Assembly (NCBI GenBank): GCA_002914845.1
Contig: JXTC01000055.1
Span: 124,001-188,000, forward strand
Source of the DNA: Trema orientale
Taxonomy: Eukaryota; Streptophyta; Magnoliopsida; Rosales; Cannabaceae
DNA length: 64,000 bases
Direction: 5' to 3'
Shown in pieces: positions 23,080 to 34,929 of this stretch. The first letter of the stretch is position 1, and every line of letters starts with the position of its first letter. Below the pieces are notes generated by a model. That model was given only the letters and a program-made list of their open reading frames with translations. It was not told the origin of the DNA and ran no database searches. Both the position numbers and the translations under genes were made by a program.

Positions 23080-24473
23080 GTTTGTGTCCCCCCCCTCCCC
23101 CCCCAAAAAAAAAATTAAGATAAAATGGTCAAATAAGTACAACATTAGTGATCGATGGTGCAAAACTTCTCCTATGTCTGCTCCCTCCACCTTATTTTTA
23201 ATATTATTTTCTCAATTAAAAATTAAAAAATATAATTATAACTTTTGTTCCTTAAGTAACCTTTAGTTTGATTGTTCTCATTCCACCCATCTCTCCCATC
23301 TTCTTCTTCTTCTTCTTCTTTTTCATTTTGCATTTTTTTTGCCCTATTTAACTAAATAAAATCAATAAGTTCTTCGGTTCTCTGTACAAGAAATAAGTGA
23401 TAATTTTTATCAAGTTTATTTTAATTACGGAATTGTAATTTATCCATCCATATATGTACATATATATTTGCACTAAGTATTCCAATATAATTTTGCAATT
23501 GATGAGATGCAAATCAACGCAAAAAAATAAAGTTTAGCCATTTATAGGACTACCTGCAACTTATTGTCAAAAGAGAGAATAAAAGAAAGAAAAAAAAGGA
23601 CATTAAAAAAGAAAGATCTGGATCTAATCTATATGTTATTTCAAATCTCTAAGTGTATATAATGAGATGCATGAAAAGATGTACATCATCAATATTATTT
23701 CTCTCTCTTACTTTTTACTATAAAAAAATGTGCATGATAAAATTTCATTGGCCAAAATGATACTTATATATAAGTAAAAGAAAATACCTACTGGATTGGT
23801 GCCCATATATATATATATATATANAAAGACGTGTATCATCAATATTATTTCTCTCTCTTATTTTTTACTATAAAAAATGTGCATGATAAAATTTTAATAC
23901 CTATGTATAGATAAAAAAAAAAATACCTACTGGATTGGTGCCCATATATATATAGGTAAAAAAAAAATACCTACTGGATTGGCAACCATATATATATAAA
24001 AACAAACTAAAGAGATATATATATATTCAAACTCCTCTAAATGTAAGGAATTATAATTTTGATCTATGGGTTTGAAGAGAGATGACAAACACAAAACAGA
24101 GTAAAAGAATATAGAAGGAAGATGGGTATAACGTAAGAAGATAAGAGGTAGAAAAGGATGAGAAGATGTACAGGTGGGAGTGTGAGTGGAAAAAGAAAAA
24201 ATATATTAGTTTTGGGGTTAGTTTAGTAATGGCATAGGTTATAATAAGATCTAATTGATTTTTGAGTTTTTTTATTGAAATTTTGATTTTAAAATAGTCT
24301 ATGGGGAGAGCTAGTGTGGGAAGAGCAGGCAGATGGGTGCCAATAGACATACCGAAAATCTCTAACAGAATTTTTGGATGGAAAATATAAAAGGACTAAT
24401 GAATGCAACAAAGAGAAATATTAGGTATACTGAATGCAAAAAAAATAAAAATAAAAAAAAGTTAGGTTGAGAT
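23080..24473 (+). other. Second orphan GLOX-upstream block
   Basis: It matches 2480-3560 and 10220-11280 of the first two units ('aatggtcaaataagta', the CTT run, 'agatctggatctaatctata', 'gaatatagaaggaagatggg'). It breaks off before the proximal promoter and gene, against an LTR end at about 24474. Like the other units it is preceded by an LTR ending at the same position, so it is a third copy of the LTR-plus-upstream segment without its gene. One undetermined base (n) is at 23824. Confidence 0.65.
23675..24000 (+). repeat. Local tandem repeat, about 2.4 copies of a unit of roughly 130 bp
   Basis: The words 'atcatcaatattatttctct' and 'tacctactggattgg' recur (the latter three times, ending near 23821, 23951 and 23993), with (TA)n between units. 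It is absent at the matching place in the units at 3090 and 10830, so it arose locally. The undetermined base lies in it. Confidence 0.7.
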
Positions 24474-24604
24474 TCTAAATATTTTATTCAAATGGACTGT
24501 TTTACAAAATTGAAACTTTTAAGACCTTTTTCAAATAAATCAAAGAAGTTCTCATCTTAGTGAAATTTCCTTTCTACCACTGGTCCAGGTTTTGAGTCGT
24601 GACA
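24474..24604 (+). mobile_element. LTR end fragment (Gypsy-like family)
   Basis: About 130 bp matching the reverse complement of 13960-14095, ending 'gagtcgtgaca'. It directly abuts the truncated upstream block, so a deletion or rearrangement joint lies at about 24474. Confidence 0.65.
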
Positions 24605-25345
24605 ATTTCAATTGGAAACTCAGTATTGCATAAATTCATAAGCCGAAAGGAAAGCCACTTAGATAAGAACAAATAATACTGTATTAACGTCGGATTTTTG
24701 AGAGCACAAAAAATAGTTTTAAATAAAAATTAGAGCATGTTTTTGAAAACACATTGATTGCATGGTTGTTTTTCTAAGCTTATTGCCCGTACCAAAGGAC
24801 CATGCATAAGATCTGTCTTAGATATCGCGGGTTGAGTAGGCGGCGATGCCCTTTGCCTTCTGTGCAAGCTTGTAAATTTGTGCAAATAGTTCCTGATGTG
24901 GTGGAATGGATTGATCAAGCCAAATCCATGGCTAAAGGAAGAATAAAGAAGAGCCAAAGCTCTGTGAAATAACTAAATCTCAATATTCGAGTCTGAAGAA
25001 TAAAAGAGCCCTCACTTGACTATATCCATACACAAGCCACACCGCACCGTCTTACACACTGGCCCCAATAGAGCAAATAAACGACAACACACCTAATGAG
25101 CCTTCAAGGACAACAAAAATAATAAGAGAACTACTAATAAAGTAAAAATAAGAACTTATAGTTGCTGAACGACGAATGCCCTGCATCAGTTCATTTATAA
25201 TATATAAATACATAGGATTGTGTCAAGTTTAGAGTGCTATACACACTAGTGTGAGTACTCTAGTTTGAAAAGCAGATGTGAGCTCATAGTGTCTTATTTG
25301 CATGACACGCGTAATATTGATTATGAATATATTTTATTTATATAC
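24605..25345. other. Unassigned stretch
   Basis: No recognisable gene. A 75-codon minus-strand frame at 24730-24957 resembles nothing I can name. The stretch could be decayed retroelement interior or LTR. Confidence 0.3.
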
Positions 25346-25704
25346 GGGATAGTTTCACTTTATACATTGTATTCTGACATTTTATTCAATTTATATCTTG
25401 TGTTTTGATTATTATCAATATTAACCCTTAAATATAAAATCTGTTATAAATTTATACCTTTACACTAATTTAGAACAGTTAATTTACCAAGATGATTTAA
25501 TAAACTTATTCTCGGATCAGTTTTTATACAATTTATTTTTAATTTTTTAAATGGCATCTTGCTAAATTAACTGTTTTAAATTGGTATTAAGGTATAAATT
25601 TATAACAGACTTCAAATTTAAGGGTCAATGTTGATAATGACTAAAATATAAGGTATAATTTGAACAAAGTGTTAAAATACATGTTTGAAAAATAATAATA
25701 TCCC
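25346..25704. mobile_element. Foldback MITE with long inverted arms
   Basis: Two arms of about 150 bp (about 25346-25505 and 25545-25704) are reverse complements of each other with mismatches. 'acccttaaat' near 25426 faces 'atttaagggt' near 25616, and 'ttataaatttatacctt' faces 'aaggtataaatttataa'. The outer ends are GGGATA and TATCCC. The transcript would form a long hairpin. No clear target-site duplication. Confidence 0.7.
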
Positions 25705-28441
25705 TTAATGTATCGATAATAACTAGTTTTGATATTTAAATTTTATAAATTATTTTTCGGAATAATTAACCATGAAAGTGTTTTAGAAATCTAAATAGTT
25801 TTCAAAACACTAATTGGATACCTACTGGGCGTTATAAGCTCACACCGCTCTCCTTTCCTTCTTTAGGTTGTGTGCACTCCAATCTAGATACTCATAGGTG
25901 GGTTAAGCACGTGTTACTAAAAATAATAAAAATTTATTTCGTCTGAATCGATATTAAATAATTTACGTTGATAAATCGGCAAACAATAAGTAGTAATAAT
26001 TAAAACCGATCATTAGGTCGAAGCCGTCCACGGTAACAAAGTAAAGGTTAGATGAACAATGTTGCGATGTGTAAGTAATGTTATGGGTATTGGTCAATTA
26101 AGTATTGACCCAATACCAAAATGGCAAGCATGGTTACATCTACAATTAATTATTAACTTCCTTATCATCAACGCTGCTGCTTACGTATGGCAGTGCCCCA
26201 ACCGTTGGCCTAAATTCTCCCTCTCCAGCTCGTTTGGTTGCACATGAACCATATATGCCTACTTGAATTGATGGTTTGCCAAATAGATATTTAACCCACA
26301 TTTGTATTTCCGATCATATAGAAACGAGTCAAACGAAGTATAAACTTCATTATTGATTAGGATAAAGCACGTGAGGTTTTTTAATGATCAATATAAGAAA
26401 ACTCTTTGCGGAGTAAGAGTTTTGATAGCTCACGAAATTTAACATATATCTTATTTTTTGAAAAGAGTTACTTAAAATACGCTTAAACAAATGTGTTTTT
26501 GTGTAATATAACTCCCAAAAAGAATGTTATCATGTCATTCATAATTTTATGTTGAAGCAGACTTAGCAGAATTCAATTAAGCTACGCCAGAGGACCAAGC
26601 ACACAAATAAACTCGCAAACAAATTGTCATTCAAAAACTATAGCAATAAGAAACACCTGACTAAATTTTAAATGAATTATTAGCCACATTGCTTGATTTT
26701 GAAACAATAAATTTGATTCCAGTTTTTCTTATTATTGGATAAACATAAACTCTTGGTCCCAACTTCATTAAGGTTAAATCAGTGCTGCAAAAAATTATAA
26801 TACTAATAAAAGAATAATTCTTATTCTTGATCAAGTTGAACTTCATTTTTCTTGATTATCAAATTGAGCATTGTTCATAAATTTGGTGAAAAGATGGTGT
26901 CAACTCCAATAATTATTTCCTTGCTAACAACCTCTAGATTCAAAGGAGAAGCAAACTGGATATATTAACAAAATAACGAAAGAAGAAAAGTAGCAAAATG
27001 CGACTGTTTCACAACTTATAATATTTATTTATTCTAGCGTCTATATCCTTTAATTTTAAAGTATGAAATAAAAGGTTTATCCTGAAAAGAGAAAATAGTA
27101 GATTATATGAGCAGTAAACTGAACAATGCGTTCTTGGCTCCTAAATGATTTTGGGTGCTTATAAATTTTGTTTCGCTGTTTAATATATTAAAAAGAATGG
27201 AAAAACAATTTTTATCTTAATTACAGAAGTATAAGATTTTCCAACAGCGACTGCTTATCTAGTTAGCTTATTTAGGTACATCAAATGAAAACAGGGAATT
27301 TTTTTTTTTAATTAGTTAGCTAATTAATATTGTGTGGACTTAAAATAACCTATATAGACGAGCTTTAAAAATAATGGAAATAAATCTTCATGCTGTCTCC
27401 CTTTTTTTCCCAAAACATTAGGTTGTCTGATCATTGAATCAAACTCAACAACGCACATCATACGAGGAAAAACAAAGATAAATAATTATGAGAATAATTA
27501 TGACAGAAAAATATGAACGCTGGGAGAATATTCCTGATCCTGACCTCCTACCATGTCAAAGAATTCTCTTTTGATCATTAAGGGAAAAAAAAATAAAAAA
27601 CAATTCTCTTTCGAGCCTTGAACACGTTAAATAATTTCATCATAAATTAAGGTATTAAAAGGAGAGGAAAGGTACTTTTTGGATAAAAAGGAAAAAACAA
27701 AAAACAACTGAAAACAAAAAGTCAAAAGAATTAGGTTTGGTCTTGCCATTTAATTAATAAAAACAACCAAAAAATTTTGTTAAATGAGGAACCTCCCTTT
27801 TTTAGATTTTTCTATTATATATCCTTCCTTTATTATTATTATTTTTTTGGTTGTTTTTGGGTCCTAGCTAATCTTCCATGATTTTCTTGAAAAGAAAAGT
27901 TGCCGCTACCCAGAAGCATAAATACCAACGAGATCATGCAAATACGCTTTGGTTAAAAGCGGGGAAATTATCTGGAGATTTTCTTCTTTACAGTTTGTCA
28001 CAAAAAAAGGCACCGAAAGAGAGAATTGGGCCAGCTTTTTTTAGCATACACCTAAGGAGAGAATGTTTGCCATGCAAGGAAATTAAAGTTCCAATATATT
28101 TCTGGATTGAAAAGCTTGTGCTGCCAATCTAGCAAATGTTACAAACGAGAAAAAACTTAACTAATAAAAGCTGATCGTTGTCTAGTGGATTCGTCCTTAA
28201 AAAACCTTTAAAATCTTAAAGGGTCTCTTTCTCAATTCTTAATTAAAATAATACTTTCATATTATTGAGAAGTTAACAAAAATCCTATAAAAATTAGAAA
28301 ACGCCCTTTTAAAAAAAAATGGAATAAACCCCACCTTAACAATCCTATTCTTTTAGGAATAGAAAATGTCAATAGTATTAATTTTTTATAATATCCGACC
28401 ACAATTTTCTAAAAGGAATATTATAACTCTGACTTTTAACA

Positions 28442-28472
<31 letters not shown>

Positions 28473-29598
28473 TAACATGGAAATTAATTATAGGTTTATG
28501 TTTATCACTCAAATAAGCATTTGACTTAATTAAGTCATTAGTCTATGTACCAAGCGATGAACCCAAGTTAGATGACCTATCGGTCACCGCGAATATTTGT
28601 CCAAAATTCTCTTTTTTTCTTTCTTTCTTTTTTTTTTTTGGCTAGAATAAACCTGCAATCAATTAATTTACGTAACGAAAAATGCTATCTAATACATAAG
28701 AACAGAATAATTCCTGAAATTTATAATAATGGATTCATTGTACACCAGATGAAATTAAGCCGCAAAAAAAAAAAAAAAAAAACCCTTAAATTCAACTAGC
28801 AACAAATTAAAAATCGCCAAGTAATTAATTTAATTCAACTCTCTGAGATAGGAAAACAGCTCTCTCTTTTAATTTTTTTTTCAGTTTCTTATTTTATTTT
28901 CATGAGCAACCATTAACGTGTGTGAGTACTGTGTGAGATAATTGATAATCATTACTGTAGTCTAGAAATGCTTTTGATGATTATTCCATAACAGTATGAA
29001 ATGGTAATTATGGTATTAACGGGAACCAACTTCCAATTTCGGGCAAATTAACAAAAGAACCCGGGCCAACAATATATGATTTTTGGATTTGTGTTGACAT
29101 GTATAGTATAATATTATATATAGCAAATTATGACACATTTTCTCCATAATTTGTTTGAAACATATGAAAAATCATAAAGAACAGAGTATTGATCCTACAG
29201 GCTACAGCTGGAATTAAAAATATATTCCGAACAGAAATGGAATAATATTGGTGGCCCATATTATTTAATTATGAATAGTCTAAGCGCTAAGCCGCTAAGC
29301 CCCGAAAAATTAATGGATAATACTTTATTAAAATAACCACATGAAAAGATTCTTTTCTAATGAATTCTGTCATCAGCAACGTCCGAGAAAAGGCTAAAAA
29401 TATTGTTGTAAGTAAATTTCTACGACTTTAGACAGAGAGAAAATATTGACTTGCCTCAAGGAGAAAAAAATCCCACGGGTACTAACTAGTAATATTTTCT
29501 GTACGTATTTTAGTGATGAATATTTATTTTTAATTAATTCAAAAGAGAAAACTACCAGATTAATAAAAGAATCCAAGTGTGCCAAAAGGCAATTTATA
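25705..29598. other. Intergenic DNA; distal upstream block of the 31109 gene
   Basis: Near 25810-25900 'tacctactgggc' and 'ataagctcaca' resemble LTR sequence at 18888. No gene is seen. From about 27120 on, scattered segments match 55500-56830, upstream of the last GLOX ('acacgttaaataatttcatc' near 27622 against 56522; 'atctagcaaa' near 28127 against 56800). A (TA)n run lies at 28441-28467. The frame at 27878-28132 falls in this shared block and has no support as a gene. Confidence 0.45.
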
Positions 29599-29606
29599 GC
29601 TACGAT

Positions 29607-30320
29607 TAGGAGTGTTCAAAAAAACCGTCAAACCGTAGAAACCGCCCAATCTAATCCAAACTGCTCAATTTGTGCGGGTTTTTTTTTTTAAATGGCTGAT
29701 TACGGATTAGAAAATATGAAAACCGACTTGACCGGTTTGATTTTCGATTTTAGAAAAATTCAGTCGGATTCAAACCGAACCGGCCAATAAGTTTGTATAT
29801 GTATTTTTTTTTAAATGTATATTAATAGTTAAAAATTTAAGCTTATTCATTCTAATTGAGTAATGATTAGTTTTAGCTTATTTAGGATTATGTTACTTAA
29901 GATTCTTATAATATTTTAGACTTTAAATCTTGTTGTTGTGATATGTTTAAGATTAAAAACTTTAAGTTTACTATTCAATTTTGATTAAGTTGTAAGTTGT
30001 AACTAAAATTTAAGTTTACTATGACTTTCGATTTAGTTATAGCTTTTAACTATGTTATGGTTTCGTTTTATATTTGGACTTTATGTTTTAGATGAAATAT
30101 AATTATGATATGAGCTTAGTTGATATTGTATTAATTCAAATTTTGTAAGTTTTTAAACCGCGGAAACCGTCCAAATCGGTCGCAAAAATGTAAGTGTGGT
30201 TTGACCGGTTTGAATCGACAAACTCAAATCGCACGGATTGATAAACTGGCTAAACCGCACATTCGAATTAATTTCTGGATTGACGATTTAGACCGTCCAA
30301 ATCGGCCATGAACACCCCTA
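29607..30320. mobile_element. hAT-type non-autonomous DNA transposon
   Basis: 714 bp with terminal inverted repeats TAGGAGTGTTCA / TGAACACCCCTA and an exact 8-bp target-site duplication gctacgat (29599-29606 and 30321-30328). These are hallmarks of hAT elements. Both ends carry multiple 'aaaccg' and 'ggtttgac' type subterminal motifs. No transposase is encoded. The paralogous position near 16617 ('cttcgattttta') lacks the insertion. Confidence 0.88.
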
Positions 30321-30328
30321 GCTACGAT

Positions 30329-30954
30329 TTTTAGTAGAAGACATGTTTTGTATGCGGGGAGCCTCTTTTCGAGCACGTGTTCTCTCGAAGCATTAAGGAG
30401 AAAAAGGCCCACACGTACCCTTGTTCTGTTATGTCACCATCAGTTAATACAAGGGACCTAATTGGGAAAAGCAAGCCTTTCCAAGAGCTGCCCGCATGGG
30501 ACCACGTCGATGTAATTTGTAATAATGATGCGTGGTGAATTTAGCTAATACTTTTTTGTTTGTTTCCTTACTTTGTTTGACTGGGCACGTACGTACGTAG
30601 CATATAGTTGAGCCCACGTCTTTTTTTTAAATTAAAAAAAATGGCTTTGTACTTTGACTTTGTTATGTTATATTCTCATCTAGCAATACTACTACTTCAT
30701 TAATAAGGTTCACATCAAACTAACAATGCCATGCAATTAAAGCAATCGCCGAGAGATCAGTTTAACCATTTTTCATGCATAAATTAAATATTTCGATTAG
30801 AAAATAAAATAAAACGAAAAAACGATGATGATTATCTTCATCAACCAAAACCTCGCTCAACCCAAAATATAATTAAAAAAAATCAAATTGTTCAAAGATA
30901 TATATAGAGGCATTAAACAAATCATATTTGATATTCCCTTCCTCAACACACGCC
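30329..30954 (+). promoter_or_regulatory. Proximal upstream region of GLOX copy 3
   Basis: It contains 'gggaccacgtcgatgtaat' (about 30498), an ACGT-core segment also seen near 17100 and twice near 57250-57320. From about 30715 follows the family promoter block ('ccatgcaattaa', 'caaattgttcaaagatatat'). CATGCA is RY-like and CACGT is G-box-like; activity is inference. Confidence 0.5.
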
Positions 30955-30960
30955 TATAAA
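30955..30960 (+). promoter_or_regulatory. TATA box of GLOX copy 3
   Basis: 'tataaa' in the context 'gcctataaatac', the same context as in copies 1 and 2. It lies about 150 bp before the start codon. Confidence 0.6.
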
Positions 30961-31108
30961 TACTTTAGAGAATTAGTAGGGCTGGCCAAACATCTGATCT
31001 CCCTAGCTTACACTAAAATCTTAAATCTTAAGGAATAATCAAAGTGAAATACTCATTATAATTTATAGCCTCAAAATAACCAAAGCCAAACTAGCATCCA
31101 AAGAAGAA

Positions 31109-32737
31109 ATGAAGCCAAGTCTCATAAATATTCTCTCTTTCCTCTTTCCCATTATCCTCTTCCTTTCCAGCCTACTACCATCTCCCACCGACGCAGCCGG
31201 TGGCCGGTGGCAACTCTTGCAGCCAAGCATTGGCATTTCCGCCATGCACATGCAGCTACTCAACAACGACCGCGTCGTCGTGTTCGATCGCACTGACTTC
31301 GGCCTCTCCAACTTGTCGTTGGCGGTCGGAAAATGCCCTAAGAACTCCAAAGACTGCACCGCACACTCGGCGGAGTACAACGTCGCCACCAATACCCTCC
31401 GACCTCTCACTGTCCAGACCAACGTGTGGTGCTCCTCCGGCTCCGTGATGGCGGACGGAACCCTAGTCCAGACCGGCGGCTCCTTCGAAGGAGAACGAAG
31501 GGTCAGGCTTTTCAAGCCCTGTAGTGATAATACGTGTGATTGGCAGGAGGTAAACCTCGGACTTGCTAAGAGTCGATGGTACGCGACCAATCATATACTG
31601 CCAGATGGCAGGGAGATAATCATCGGTGGCCGAAGACAGTTCAACTACGAGTTTTATCCTAAGACTATCGACAATAAAGTGTACGATCTCCCATTCTTAG
31701 CCCAAACAAACGATAAGGGAATAGAGAACAATCTCTACCCGTTTGTTTTTCTCAACGTGGATGGGAACCTGTTCGTGTTCGCCAACAACCGGGCTATATT
31801 GTTGGACTACGTGAAAAACCAGGTGGTCAAAACGTACCCGCAGATACCGGGCGGGGACCCGAGGTCTTACCCGAGCTCTGGGTCCGCCGTTCTTTTGCCG
31901 TTAAAGAATATTCAGGCCAAGAATTTGGAAGCTGAGGTTTTGATTTGTGGCGGAGCCCCGAAAGGGTCTTTCACTCAGGCCATGAAGGGGAAATTCATCC
32001 CAGCTCTAAATACTTGTGCCCGAATCAAAATAACCGACCCGACACCCAACTGGGTCGTAGAGACCATGCCTTCTGCTAGAGTCATGGGAGACATGACTCT
32101 GCTTCCAAACGGCAACGTTTTGCTTGTAAACGGAGCGGGAGCCGGAACTGCGTCGTGGGAGTTGGGTCGGGACCCGGTATTAACCCCCGTTATTTACCGA
32201 CCCGGAAATATAATCGGGTCACGGTTTGAGCTCCAAAACCCGACTACAATTCCCCGGATGTACCACTCCACGGCGGTGCTCCTCCGCGACGGTAGAATTC
32301 TCGTCGGCGGCAGTAATCCCCATTCAGGATACGAGTTCACCGGAGTTCTTTTCCCGACGGAGTTGAGCTTAGAGGCTTTCAGTCCTTCGTATTTGGATAA
32401 CCCGAATCTTCGCCCGAGAATCGTTTTGCCCGCTTCTCAAACTAACCTCAAGTACTCGCAGAGGTTCTCGGTTCGGTTTCGGCTGACGGGTAAATTAGAT
32501 CCGAATTCGCTGTCGACGACAATGGTTTCGCCGTCGTTTACGACACACGCTTTCTCGATGAATCAAAGACTGTTGGTACTTCCAACAACGGGTCAAGTGA
32601 AAAACTTAGGAAAATCGACGTACCAAGTTGATGTTACGACACCAAGTTCGGGTGTTCTGGCTCCTTCAGGGTATTATCTTTTATTTGTGGTTCATCGAGA
32701 AATTCCAAGCCAGGGTATTTGGGTCCAAATAAACTAA
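31109..32737 (+). CDS. GLOX: Glyoxal oxidase-like copper-radical oxidase (GLOX), copy 3
   Basis: 542 residues, single frame, with a signal peptide ending around residue 29 (PTDA-AGG). Cofactor residues by alignment: Cys108 (in VWCSSG), Tyr158 (RWYATNH), Tyr385-His386 (RMYHST) and His480 (SFTTHAF). Its C-terminal 200 residues are almost those of copy 2, with only about ten differences by eye. The N-terminal 190 differ much more, and here copy 3 keeps the ordinary family residues (Trp107, Ala159-Thr160-Asn161). A conserved Asn-Leu-Ser glycosylation site occurs in the 'SNLSL' segment, as in every copy. A 3' flank AATAAA lies at 32856-32861. Predicted active secreted aldehyde or alcohol oxidase. 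Confidence 0.95.
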   Translation: MKPSLINILSFLFPIILFLSSLLPSPTDAAGGRWQLLQPSIGISAMHMQLLNNDRVVVFDRTDFGLSNLSLAVGKCPKNSKDCTAHSAEYNVATNTLRPLTVQTNVWCSSGSVMADGTLVQTGGSFEGERRVRLFKPCSDNTCDWQEVNLGLAKSRWYATNHILPDGREIIIGGRRQFNYEFYPKTIDNKVYDLPFLAQTNDKGIENNLYPFVFLNVDGNLFVFANNRAILLDYVKNQVVKTYPQIPGGDPRSYPSSGSAVLLPLKNIQAKNLEAEVLICGGAPKGSFTQAMKGKFIPALNTCARIKITDPTPNWVVETMPSARVMGDMTLLPNGNVLLVNGAGAGTASWELGRDPVLTPVIYRPGNIIGSRFELQNPTTIPRMYHSTAVLLRDGRILVGGSNPHSGYEFTGVLFPTELSLEAFSPSYLDNPNLRPRIVLPASQTNLKYSQRFSVRFRLTGKLDPNSLSTTMVSPSFTTHAFSMNQRLLVLPTTGQVKNLGKSTYQVDVTTPSSGVLAPSGYYLLFVVHREIPSQGIWVQIN

Positions 32738-33127
32738 TGGAGTAAGAGTATATCATGAATAGTTTCTATCTGGAAAAAACAAAAAGCTTCTTTTTCAATT
32801 GTCGTTGTGTGTCTTAAAAGGAAAAGTGGGTGTGTCTATATATGGTAAATTTGTGAATAAATTCCTTAATTGTAACAAGTATGCAATTAAAGTTAGACTT
32901 GGTCATTCCTTGTTTTTATTTTTTTTTAAAAAAAAAAGAGAGAGAGAGAGAGAGAGAAAGTTAGACTTGGCTTAGTTGGCTATGTTTACATTGTGTAGTA
33001 CTTTATATATTATTAACTCTAAGATTCTTCTATGTATGTTAAAAAGCATTAATGAATTTGCATATATGTAGCAAACATTGTGATGTTTATTTTACAAGAA
33101 TTTTGAATGTTGGATATTGATTTGATG
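32738..33127 (+). other. 3' flank of GLOX copy 3
   Basis: Initial similarity to the 3' flank of copy 2, then a (GA)n run at about 32938-32956. The last five bases (tgatg) are the left target-site duplication of the next LTR. Confidence 0.5.
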
Positions 33128-34851
33128 TGTCATCACCAAAAATTCAAAGTCGTGATATTTAATAATTTTATGTGAAAATAGTAATAAAAGTAATTTTTCA
33201 AAATTCCACAAAATTAAGTACTTAGAATTTTAAGTTTTAGTCCTCAAAAGTAAATAAATTTTATAACTAAGAAATCTCTTATTAATTTTAATTTTTCAAG
33301 AAAGCGTTACTTAAAGTTTAGAAGGATTCTAGTTAATTTATTTTATACACTTATTAACAAATCATAAATTTTGCTAAAATGGATTTAACTAAAATCTTTA
33401 GTTTAATATCCCAAATAGATTACATAAAATTATTTATAATTATAAGTACTCAATTTAGTAATAAAATACCCTCATACATCCACTTAGTAAATAAACTAAA
33501 TTTAGCCAAATATTTATACATAGAAAGAAAATCAAATAGGTTATAGTCACCGACCAATATGAATATGACTGCAGGCACAAACCAAGTAGTTTGTCTAACT
33601 ATCAAGATAACTACCTCAAATACACACAAACACCTGAAAGTGAGAGAAGTAGGGGTGAGTATATGAATGCTCAGTAGATATTCAATTACAGGCTTTTAAC
33701 CAAAATATAAATACTTACCTCTATTGTAAAGCACCATCTTAAAACAAGTACATATTATTCAAGTCAAGTATATAATAAGCGATGCAGTCAATAATATTAT
33801 CCGAGCCACCAAAGTCTGGTGATCATAAGTATGCAATATAATATGAGCCACTCAAATGGGTGACTGCAAATATGTAATATGGTTCGAGACACCTAAGTTG
33901 ATAGTCGTGAGTATAAAATGTAGTCTGAGTACTCTAAATAGGATACTGTAAGTCCGAGTCCTGAAGGGGTACCATAAGTTCGCCGGTCGCATAAGTGCAA
34001 TGATGCATGCAATGCTATATGGATGAAAAGAATGAAAATATCTACCATTTTCCACAAAATCATAAAACAAACTATGCAGTGTTTTTTATCAATCAAGTCC
34101 AGTTCTCAAAACCAAATTCTCGTTCAATTTGGGCTTTATAAAAGTCATTTTTTGGCAATATAACAGTCATTTTTATCAAAGCCAAAAAAATCCAATTCCT
34201 GCAGAAAACAATTCTGAACCAAGATATTTAGCACACCAACCAGTGTGACGTGCTTCCGAGGCAGTTTAAATATCAAATCATCTCAAAACTATGTTTAAAT
34301 CACTTTTTTACCAAATATTTTATAAAATTTCATATTTATTCAAAATATGTAAAAATCATAATTAAACTAATTTTAGAATCAAATAATTAGATCCCTACAT
34401 CAAACAAGTGACTAGACCACACTATGATGCCATAGAGTGTGTTTGATGTTGTTTGGCGATCGTTCAGAGGGTCGGCAGTCATTTTCAAACCCTCAATCGC
34501 TTACTTTGAAATGTCGGTTTTCGAACTGAGCCTCAAATTAAGAAACAGACTTCACTACTGAATTTCTAGCCCAAATTAGCTAGGTTAGATATATAACTTG
34601 ATCAATTCAGGTTCGACTTAATACCCGAACCCGTGGCATATAAAACGAGACGAAATCGAAGCCGTTTGATCTTTTTTTAGTATCCGTCACCAAATATAGT
34701 CACTATATATCTCATTTTTTATATTTTTACAAATGCATCAAAAATCTAAAATTTATTTGACGATCTAACGGTCGGATTAAAAAGTCAACTCCTAGAATTA
34801 AAAAGCTTTAAACTAAAAATGGTAAAATTCAATCCGTGCAATATTGAGTTA

Positions 34852-34929
<78 letters not shown>

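Noticed and set aside
27878-28132. 84-codon frame upstream of GLOX copy 3
   Set aside because: The homologous block at 56600-56830 does not keep the frame, and no domain is recognisable.
34857-34923. Possible cruciform or regulatory element at the long TA run
   Set aside because: It is a plain microsatellite expanded from a short 'atatata' present in sister LTRs.
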